NCBI GenBank assembly: GCA_023663815.1
Contig: JAMPGS010000019.1
Coordinates: 1 to 35,769 of the forward strand
Reading direction: 5' to 3'
Length of the DNA stretch: 35,769 nucleotides
Source of the DNA: Clostridium sp.
Lineage (GTDB): Bacteria > Bacillota > Clostridia > Lachnospirales > Lachnospiraceae
The notes under the pieces are model-generated. The model saw only the letters and a program-made list of their open reading frames with translations. It was not told the DNA's origin and did not search any database. Position numbers and translations under genes: made by a program. Shown here piece after piece: positions 16,023 through 22,631 of this stretch; within the stretch, counting starts at the first letter, position 1, and every line of letters starts with the position of its first letter.

Positions 16023-17408
16023 TTACTCATAAATCAACTCGTCGTCCTCCACCGTGGTAGCGTCCAGCACAATATAGTCAAAGGCGCTTAAGCCGTACTG
16101 CGTGTTGGATTTTACAATGGAGTATTCATCGTTCTTATAAAGAATATTTATCTGTTTAAAATCGGCGTAGCCCTTATTAATATTGTAAACGCCGGTTAGG
16201 CTTCCGCGGGTGCTTATGGTAAACTTCTCGGTGGAATCCGGCTTCACAATATCGTTTCCGGCCCTCAAAATCATATCGTCGATGTAATACTCTTTCTCCG
16301 TTTCATTGTAAATCGTCGTCTCGACAAATTCCGTGGTGGCGACGCCCTCCTCCGTGTATATCTCGCGCAGAACGCCGTAATTATTGCTGTTGCCGCCCTT
16401 GGTGACAAAGTCCTTCGGGACAATGAAAAATTCCTTTTCCACAATGGACGAGTTGGGTATCTTCAGCCCCGTTTCCTCCTCCAGTATCAGCTCAATATCG
16501 ATAAATCTGTCCGTACAAAAGGACACCATAGAATTGGTGAAGGTGAGCTTTACGAAAATTTCACCGTCCACATTTGTAAAAGTGGACACCTCGCCCCATG
16601 AGGTATCCTGATTTTTCATAAACTTTACTTTCACAAATTCCGCTTCTTCAAGCTCATCCGCCTTTTCCCTGTCCGTCTGAATGACAATAGACCAGTCCTC
16701 GTTGGTGGAAATTTTGTAGACGGGCTGACCGGCCGCCACCAAATCGTTGCTGATAAGCTGGGTCTTTTCATAATTTTGCGTATCAAAAAGGTCGCTGGTA
16801 AACTCTTCCAGCGTCAAATTCTCGTAGCCGTCAACGGAATATATCACAATTCCAGTAGCGGGCGCGTTGCAGAGCGTAACCAGTTCTGACAAACCGGAGC
16901 TGTTTATCTTATCTATGTTTTCCAAAATATTTGAGTTGGCAAGCTTTAACACTGTGCCCTTGACGCTGTACTTAAAATCGTAGACGGAAGTAAAATATCT
17001 GGAATCAAAACTATTGACAAACCCAAGAATTTCCGTCTTTAGCTCCGCAAGATCGTTGTTTGTCAGCGCGCTGCCGGAATTCTCAACGTCCATATACTCC
17101 GCCAGACGCCCGGACTCGTCCAAGGTATAGACGAGATTTCCCACGCCCACGCGCTCCCCCTCCCGCGCGTAATAATTTACATAGCCCGCCTGCGTAGCGT
17201 TTACAATCTGTTCGTCCCGCAGCGCAATTCCCTTGTACACGTTATCGGAGGACAGGGAACCAACCTGCACCTGATGAGTTTCGATATGCTTCTGGGTAAA
17301 ATACGTAAAAATGCAGCCGCCGACATAAAATATAATAACAGCAAAAATTATCATGCTGATATTGACGGGTCTTCTGTATTTGACGATTTTGCCGTTTCCG
17401 CTCTCCAA
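16023..17408 (-). CDS. HlyD-like membrane-anchored protein, unknown role
   Basis: The 461-residue protein has one membrane anchor at about 17-38, then an outside region. The segment NATQAGYVNYYAREGERVGVGNLVYTLD at about 70-97 is the biotinyl-lipoyl half of an HlyD-type adaptor, and the C-terminal half resembles the beta-barrel part. No ABC transporter or outer-membrane partner is nearby; it sits in the cell-division cluster before yggS-sepF. Such genes recur beside sepF in clostridia. The start is TTG at 17408, with AGGAG six bases upstream. It is flanked on each side by an unrelated tandem-repeat array. Confidence 0.8.
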   Translation of the reverse strand: MESGNGKIVKYRRPVNISMIIFAVIIFYVGGCIFTYFTQKHIETHQVQVGSLSSDNVYKGIALRDEQIVNATQAGYVNYYAREGERVGVGNLVYTLDESGRLAEYMDVENSGSALTNNDLAELKTEILGFVNSFDSRYFTSVYDFKYSVKGTVLKLANSNILENIDKINSSGLSELVTLCNAPATGIVIYSVDGYENLTLEEFTSDLFDTQNYEKTQLISNDLVAAGQPVYKISTNEDWSIVIQTDREKADELEEAEFVKVKFMKNQDTSWGEVSTFTNVDGEIFVKLTFTNSMVSFCTDRFIDIELILEEETGLKIPNSSIVEKEFFIVPKDFVTKGGNSNNYGVLREIYTEEGVATTEFVETTIYNETEKEYYIDDMILRAGNDIVKPDSTEKFTISTRGSLTGVYNINKGYADFKQINILYKNDEYSIVKSNTQYGLSAFDYIVLDATTVEDDELIYE

Positions 17409-17433
17409 TTTATACTCCTATATCTAATCTCAT

Positions 17434-17458
17434 GAAAACGCCCCGGATAATTTCCGGG
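17434..17458 (-). terminator. Possible weak terminator or leader hairpin before the HlyD-like gene
   Basis: CCCGGA and TCCGGG form a six-bp stem with a five-base loop. On the - strand it is followed by GCGTTTTC, only four T. It could partly end transcripts from the P-loop gene. Confidence 0.35.
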
Positions 17459-17500
17459 ACATATCATAGTGCACATGCAACGTGCAACGCCAGTTATCAT

Positions 17501-17690
17501 AAGCTAAGCATAAAAGCTTCAACTTTGTATTCACAAGCTGACCGTTAAACTTTCAGCATTAATAACATTGATTGACACAAGCTATACGCCAAACTTTCAG
17601 CATTGATAACATTGATTACCGCAAGCTAAACGCAAAACACTCAGCGTTGATAACATTGAATATCAAGCCATACGCCATACGCGCAACTAA
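17501..17690. repeat. About 44-bp tandem repeat array
   Basis: Units open with AAGCT at 17501, 17535, 17579, 17623 and (as AAGCC) 17665. Spacings are 34, 44, 44 and 42 bp. The middle units share AACTTTCAGCATT, then GATAACATTGATT, with scattered changes. There are no unique spacers, so it is not a CRISPR array. It fills most of the gap between the P-loop gene and the HlyD-like gene. The rest of that gap, 17409-17500, holds only the weak hairpin and a 7-bp duplication (GCAACGTGCAACG). Confidence 0.85.
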
Positions 17691-17697
17691 TTTACTC

Positions 17698-18117
17698 CTA
17701 CAAAGAAATAATAATCTTATCCTTTAAAGATTCGGGAAGTTCATGCTCATCTAACGAAATACTCAGGATAAAGGATACGTCAAAGGCGTTGCTGATGGCT
17801 TCCAGCTCCCGAATGATAGGTTCAACATCGTTGTTTTCCACACAGGCAATTTTCATAAAGCTGTCGAAATACATTTGCTCCAAGTCGTGATCCTGCGAAA
17901 TGATTCCGCTGACAAAACCGACAAACTGTTCTGAATTTGCAATCTTATATGAAGGAACGTCAATCAGCCTGACTTTATTATTCAGTTCATACATATGTTT
18001 TGTGCTTTTATCCAGATACACGATATTTCCGGATGCGTTTTGTACTTCGCCGTTCACCTTATCCAACAAATGCTTTGTCTTGCCTTTTCCCTTATTTCCA
18101 ACTACTAATTGAACCAT
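17698..18117 (-). CDS. Small P-loop protein, unknown function
   Basis: I do not recognise the family. The 139-residue protein starts with a Walker A motif, VVGNKGKGKTKHLL (GNKGKGKT at 7-14), and has a hydrophobic strand FILSIS near 115-120 that could be the Walker B strand, though its acidic residue is two positions on (LDEHE). No signal or membrane segment is present. GGAGG precedes the ATG. It lies between the carboxypeptidase gene and the HlyD-like gene in the division cluster. It is too short for a full ParA or kinase fold and may be a minimal NTPase or a binding domain. Confidence 0.75.
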   Translation of the reverse strand: MVQLVVGNKGKGKTKHLLDKVNGEVQNASGNIVYLDKSTKHMYELNNKVRLIDVPSYKIANSEQFVGFVSGIISQDHDLEQMYFDSFMKIACVENNDVEPIIRELEAISNAFDVSFILSISLDEHELPESLKDKIIISL

Positions 18118-18198
18118 TGGTAATCCCTCCTGATGTATGTGCTATGTAATGCTTGTTCCTAAATTTATTATAAGTGATAACAGATTAAAAAACAACTG

Positions 18199-19209
18199 CT
18201 AATTGTTTATTTCCTCCAATAAATCTGTCATTTGGGGATAGAGCAAATCCCTGCTGTCGGCATGAAGAATCACCGATATATAAGGATTTCCGGCAGAATC
18301 CCGCGACAACAAAATCAAGCAGGAGCCTGCTGCGCTTGTGGAACCGGTCTTTCCGCCAATCACCGTGATGCCGCTGGGCGCCTCCGCGTCTCCCCTGATA
18401 TAATAGTTGGTGCTGTTCACCGTAAGCTCTTTTGAAACGCCGTTGATATCCGTATACACGGTGGTATAGGAATCCATCTGAATAATCTCGTTAAACAAGG
18501 CGTAATCTATGGCGGCGTTCATAATCAAATACATGTCGTAAACCGTCGTGTAGTGCTCCTCGTCGGTAAGGCCGTGAGGATTCACAAAATGGGTGTTGGT
18601 CGCGCCTAGGGACAAGGCTTTCTTATTCATCAAATCCGCAAATCCCTCCAAGGAACCGCCAACCCCCTCGGCAATCATAACCGCCGCATCGTTAGCCGAA
18701 TTAATGAGAAGAAAATGAAGGGCCTGCGCCAAGGTCATCTGGTCACCCTCCCGGATGCCGCACACCTGCGCGCCCGATTCCAAATTTCTGACGTTGGCCG
18801 AGGCGGTAAGCATCATGTCGCTCTGCCCCTCCTCCAAGGCAACCAGCGCGGTCATCACCTTTGTGAGACTGGCCGGATACAATCTTTCATGGACATTTTT
18901 CGCATAGATGGTGTTCTTTTTATTCAGGTCGAACAGCCCCGCCCCCTCGGCGTTTGACATGTCCACGCCGCCAGAGAGGATATCCTTCGTCACCACGCAC
19001 AAATCACTGGCAAAAGGAACCGCTGTCTGCCGTTCCTCCTCCAAGTTTACAATGCGGAAGCTGCTGACTTCCGAATCGGTTGTATAAGGCATGGAAAACT
19101 GCGCCTGCCCGCACCCTGCCAAAAAAGGCATGAAAAAGAACACTGTCATAAAAAATCTGGCGGCAATAAACGCGCCCTTTTCTTTACTTATACATTTCAC
19201 GCCACTCAA
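18199..19209 (-). CDS. D-alanyl-D-alanine carboxypeptidase, lipoprotein form
   Basis: The 336-residue protein is a penicillin-binding D,D-carboxypeptidase (S11 family, DacF-like) that trims peptidoglycan stem peptides. It has the three motifs: Ser114-Lys117 (ASLTKVMT), SAN at 171-173 and KTG at 287-289 (GGKTGST). Its start is unusual: a hydrophobic stretch ends in FLAGCGQ with Cys33, a lipobox, so it should be lipid-anchored through LspA. It lacks the usual C-terminal amphipathic anchor, which fits. The start is TTG at 19209 with GAGGAG upstream, overlapping the end of mgsA by 26 bases. Confidence 0.92.
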   Translation of the reverse strand: MSGVKCISKEKGAFIAARFFMTVFFFMPFLAGCGQAQFSMPYTTDSEVSSFRIVNLEEERQTAVPFASDLCVVTKDILSGGVDMSNAEGAGLFDLNKKNTIYAKNVHERLYPASLTKVMTALVALEEGQSDMMLTASANVRNLESGAQVCGIREGDQMTLAQALHFLLINSANDAAVMIAEGVGGSLEGFADLMNKKALSLGATNTHFVNPHGLTDEEHYTTVYDMYLIMNAAIDYALFNEIIQMDSYTTVYTDINGVSKELTVNSTNYYIRGDAEAPSGITVIGGKTGSTSAAGSCLILLSRDSAGNPYISVILHADSRDLLYPQMTDLLEEINN

Positions 19210-19579
19210 AATCTCCTCTGTCTAACGACTTAACTAACAATTCCGCCGTGGCAAGGTTGGTCGCAAGCGGAATATTGTGCATGTCGCAAAGCTTTACTAC
19301 ATTGTTTACATCCGGCTCATGGGACTTGGGCGTCAGCGGATCCCGAAGGAAAATTACCAAATCCATTTCATTGTGCTCAATCTGCGCCCCAATCTGCTGC
19401 TCCCCGCCTAGATGTCCCGGTAAAAATTTGTAGATATTTAAATTTGTAACCTCCTCAACAAGCCTTCCCGTAGTGCCTGTTGCAAATAACTCATTCTTGC
19501 TGAGAATCCCCCTGTAAGCAATACAAAAATTCTGCATTAAGTTCTTTTTTGTGTCGTGTGCGATTAGTGCTATATTCAT
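19184..19579 (-). CDS. mgsA: Methylglyoxal synthase
   Basis: MgsA turns dihydroxyacetone phosphate into methylglyoxal, a bypass that frees phosphate. The 131-residue length is usual. It shows the phosphate-binding TGTTG near 34-38, PGHLGGEQQIGA and FLRDPLTPKSHEPDV with the catalytic aspartates, and starts MNIALIAHDTKK. AGGAGG precedes the ATG. It sits between rodA and the carboxypeptidase in the cell-shape cluster, a position often seen in clostridia but without a clear functional reason. Confidence 0.96.
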   Translation of the reverse strand: MNIALIAHDTKKNLMQNFCIAYRGILSKNELFATGTTGRLVEEVTNLNIYKFLPGHLGGEQQIGAQIEHNEMDLVIFLRDPLTPKSHEPDVNNVVKLCDMHNIPLATNLATAELLVKSLDRGDFEWREMYK

Positions 19580-19634
19580 TTCGAACCCCTCCTGCTGTCT
19601 ATGTTTGCTATACTCCCATTTTAATCATTATACA

Positions 19635-20750
19635 TTATTTTTGCTGACGTTGTAAACCCACATTTAAAACAAATCCAACCCCAATAAAAGAACTCACAAG
19701 GGAGGTAAGGCCGTAGCTGACAAAGGGAAGCGGCAGCCCTGTGTTGGGGAGAAGGTACGTCACCACGCCAATATTGATAAAGGCCTGAAAGCCCAGCATG
19801 GCCCCTACCCCCGCCGCGATGATGGTTCCGGCGATATCCTTTGCCCGCCGGGCGATAAACATACATTCCACGCTGATAAGCAGCACAAGGACTATCACCG
19901 CGCAGGCCCCCACAAAGCCGAATTCCTCTCCAATTACCGCAAAGATAAAGTCCGTCTCCTGTTCCGCGATAAAATTCGCGTTCTTTACGGAGCTGATTTG
20001 ATTGTTTTGATATCCCTTTCCCGTAAGCTGGCCGGAACCAATGGCCATAACGGAATATTCCTGCTGATATCCAAGGGAATTGGCGTACTCCTCCTTGTTC
20101 AAAAAGGAAATAACCCTATTGAGCTGATACACATGCTCCTCGCTGATAATCTGCTGGTCCGGCTGCAGGACTAGGTACATAAAAATCAAAAAAACCGGAA
20201 CTGCAACCGCCAAAAACCCTATGATAACCCGCCAGCTAAGGCCTCCTGTAAACATAACCACGCAAAAAATCATGCAGACAATGATGGTGGTTGACAAATC
20301 CGGCTGCTTAAAAATCAATCCGGCCGGAAGGGCAAACAGAAGAACGCAGAGCATAATATACTTAAAGGTATTTAATTCTTCCCTGTGCTTATAGATAAAC
20401 TGCGCGAAAAATAAGATAATCAGTACCTTGGCAAGCTCGGAGGGCTGAAACTGGATGCCTGCCAGCTTCAGCCACCTCTGGGCGTTGTTGGCCGATTTTC
20501 CCATAAAAATCACCAGCGTAAGCAGGATAATGTTTCCCGCGTATATAATCCAGTAAAGATTGAGCAGCGCGGAATAGTCGAACAGCGAAATAACCAGCAT
20601 CAAAAACACGCCGAAAGCAAAACCGGCAATCTGCCTGCTCTGCAGAGCCTCGTCCACGCTGCCCACGGCAAAAATCCCAATCACCGCAAGGGCAATCACC
20701 ATAAGCACAAGTTTAAAATCATAATGACGTATTTTATATTGTTTCAGCAT
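19635..20750 (-). CDS. rodA: RodA/FtsW family peptidoglycan glycosyltransferase
   Basis: SEDS-family polymerases join lipid II into glycan strands together with a class B penicillin-binding protein. The 371-residue membrane protein has about ten hydrophobic segments, FQPSELAKVLIILF near 100-115, a large outside loop (about 185-240) and the C-terminal LPNTGLPLPFVSYGLTS. Because it is in a cluster with PBP2 and MreBCD, the elongation-type RodA is more likely than FtsW. GGAAAACGAA precedes the ATG. It follows minE closely and mgsA lies downstream. Confidence 0.94.
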   Translation of the reverse strand: MLKQYKIRHYDFKLVLMVIALAVIGIFAVGSVDEALQSRQIAGFAFGVFLMLVISLFDYSALLNLYWIIYAGNIILLTLVIFMGKSANNAQRWLKLAGIQFQPSELAKVLIILFFAQFIYKHREELNTFKYIMLCVLLFALPAGLIFKQPDLSTTIIVCMIFCVVMFTGGLSWRVIIGFLAVAVPVFLIFMYLVLQPDQQIISEEHVYQLNRVISFLNKEEYANSLGYQQEYSVMAIGSGQLTGKGYQNNQISSVKNANFIAEQETDFIFAVIGEEFGFVGACAVIVLVLLISVECMFIARRAKDIAGTIIAAGVGAMLGFQAFINIGVVTYLLPNTGLPLPFVSYGLTSLVSSFIGVGFVLNVGLQRQQK

Positions 20751-20776
20751 TTCGTTTTCCTTCTATTCTGCAAGCG

Positions 20777-21058
20777 TCAGTTTGCGCTCTTATGTAAATC
20801 CAGTATCGGAATATTGGCGTACAAGGTGGGGTTTTTCCCTCTTCCCTTGCTGTCCGTTTTTGCGATTTGTATTTCCATGCTTTGGGTGTCTATCTTCATG
20901 TATTTTGAGATAACCTTGGCGATATCGTTCTTTATCATTTCCATCATTTCCGGCGAGCAGTTCACCCTGTCCGAAATAAGCAGTATCTTTAAGCGGTCTT
21001 TTGCAATTTCCCTTGATTTTTTTCGGCTAAAAAAATTTTTGATTCCCATACGGCCCAC
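20777..21058 (-). CDS. minE: Cell division topological specificity factor MinE
   Basis: MinE stimulates the MinD ATPase and drives pole-to-pole movement, so the MinCD inhibitor keeps the Z-ring at mid-cell. The 93-residue protein has the N-terminal anti-MinCD part (FFSRKKSREIAKDRLKILL) and the C-terminal topological part (KVISKYMKIDTQSMEIQIA). GGGGG precedes the ATG. It directly follows minD with three bases between. Firmicutes such as Bacillus use DivIVA/MinJ instead, so a MinE marks the clostridial type of Min system. Confidence 0.94.
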   Translation of the reverse strand: MGRMGIKNFFSRKKSREIAKDRLKILLISDRVNCSPEMMEMIKNDIAKVISKYMKIDTQSMEIQIAKTDSKGRGKNPTLYANIPILDLHKSAN

Positions 21059-21061
21059 CCC

Positions 21062-21853
21062 CTAATTCTTGTGAAAGATACTTGACACTTTTGTCCAGAA
21101 AGAAATACTTTTCTCAAAATCCAAAAAGGGGATTTCCTTTCCGGTTACCCGCAGACATATATTTTGATATGCTTTTCCGGCAAGCGTGTTGCTGCCTACA
21201 AGGGGTTCCCCTTGATTGGTGGCGATGACGACGCTCTCATCGTCGGGAACAACCCCGATAAGGCCGATTGCCAGAATATCCACCACATCGGCGGCGCTCA
21301 TCATATCTCCGCGCCTTACCATATCCTGCCGCAGCCTGTTGATAATCAAGTCGATTTTGTGAAAACCGCCCGCTTCCAAAAGGCCGATAATGCGGTCCGC
21401 GTCCCTTATGGCGGAGACCTCCGGGGTTGTCACGACCAAAGCCCTGTCCGCGCCTGCGATTGCGTTCTTAAAGCCCTGCTCGATTCCTGCCGGACAGTCC
21501 AAGATAATGTAATCAAACTGTTCCTTCAACTGCTGGGTCATCTTAATCATTTGTTCGGGATTGACGGCCGTCTTGTCCTTCGTCTGGGCGGAGGGCAGAA
21601 GGTAAAGATTGGCGTGCCGCTTGTCCTTTATTAAAGCCTGCTTTATGCGGCATTTCCCCTCCACCACGTCCACAAGATTGTATACAATTCTGTTTTCCAA
21701 TCCCATAACCACGTCCAGATTCCGAAGCCCGATATCCGTATCGATGAGAATCACCCGTTTTCCCATGGCTGCAAGACCTGTTCCAATGTTTGCGGATGTG
21801 GTGGTCTTACCCACACCGCCTTTCCCTGACGTGACGACAATTACTTCACTCAT
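21062..21853 (-). CDS. minD: Septum site-determining ATPase MinD
   Basis: MinD is a ParA-type ATPase that binds the membrane as a dimer and recruits MinC. The 263-residue protein opens with the deviant Walker A motif SGKGGVGKTTTS (Lys11 and Lys16), then DTDIGLRNLDVVMGL and LDCPAGIEQGF (switch regions). Its C-terminus, KSISFWTKVSSIFHKN, can form the membrane-targeting amphipathic helix. GGAGG is seven bases before the ATG. It follows minC by 57 bases and precedes minE. Confidence 0.97.
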   Translation of the reverse strand: MSEVIVVTSGKGGVGKTTTSANIGTGLAAMGKRVILIDTDIGLRNLDVVMGLENRIVYNLVDVVEGKCRIKQALIKDKRHANLYLLPSAQTKDKTAVNPEQMIKMTQQLKEQFDYIILDCPAGIEQGFKNAIAGADRALVVTTPEVSAIRDADRIIGLLEAGGFHKIDLIINRLRQDMVRRGDMMSAADVVDILAIGLIGVVPDDESVVIATNQGEPLVGSNTLAGKAYQNICLRVTGKEIPFLDFEKSISFWTKVSSIFHKN

Positions 21854-21910
21854 ACATCATCCTCCATTTCGCTGCCTTATGAATTATCGTCCCCTGAGAA
21901 AAATCAGTCC

Positions 21911-22594
21911 CTATTTTGCAGGCAATTCACTCAGTATATCTTTTGTGAGAGAATCAATCACTACGGTGTCATCCTTAACGTATGCTATTTTCGGCTGTAC
22001 CTTGGGTTTTATGGACCACTTTTTTTTGTCCTTTGTCCTATATTTGAAATCACCTATTTTTAACCTTTCCGGTGACATTTCAAGCGCCGCGATATAATGT
22101 CCCTCCTCGCCGTTTCCGCCCGCGTAAGCTTTTCCAAAAAGTCCCCCCAAAACAATAATGTCTCTGGCGGAAATAATGGTGGAACCGGGGTTTACGTCCC
22201 CCAATATGACAATGCTGGATTCCGTCTCAAGAACCTGCCCGTTTTTTAAGGTTCCCCGGTAAAACTGCCCTTCGTTATTTTTTTCCTCCTCAATCATGCG
22301 CTCCGCCCGGCGGATGGCTTTCACGAATTCATGGTTGACCGCCTCTTCCCCTCCCACCAGACACACAATTTGAAGCAGCGAATTCTGGGCGATGGCCTTC
22401 ACCACCAGCCGCTCTTCCTCCTCGGATAAAACCCTTCCCCTGATGGAAAGAGCCATTTTTGCATCCTTGAAAAAGCCGCTGGATTCCCTGAATTTATCCG
22501 CGATATCCGCAAGCAAAATGTCAAAGGGAACTTCACTGTCTAGGTTCAGCACAATGCCGTTAGGGAAGCTTTTGATTATCACAGAATTTTTCAT
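21911..22594 (-). CDS. minC: Septum site-determining protein MinC
   Basis: MinC inhibits FtsZ polymers away from mid-cell. The 227-residue protein has a variable N-terminal FtsZ-binding domain (about 1-105) and a C-terminal beta-helix (about 115-220) that binds MinD: TLKNGQVLETESSIVILGDVNPGSTI and VLGGLFGKAYAG are the family core (both shown here shortened in part, ILGDVNPGSTIISARDIIVL). GGAGGT precedes the ATG. It heads minC-minD-minE after PBP2. Confidence 0.93.
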   Translation of the reverse strand: MKNSVIIKSFPNGIVLNLDSEVPFDILLADIADKFRESSGFFKDAKMALSIRGRVLSEEEERLVVKAIAQNSLLQIVCLVGGEEAVNHEFVKAIRRAERMIEEEKNNEGQFYRGTLKNGQVLETESSIVILGDVNPGSTIISARDIIVLGGLFGKAYAGGNGEEGHYIAALEMSPERLKIGDFKYRTKDKKKWSIKPKVQPKIAYVKDDTVVIDSLTKDILSELPAK

Positions 22595-22631
22595 AACACA
22601 CCTCCATAAGAATACTTTTGCGCCAAAACTC

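Noticed and set aside
17501-17690. Possible CRISPR array
   Set aside because: Repeats are head to tail without unique spacers and no cas genes are present.
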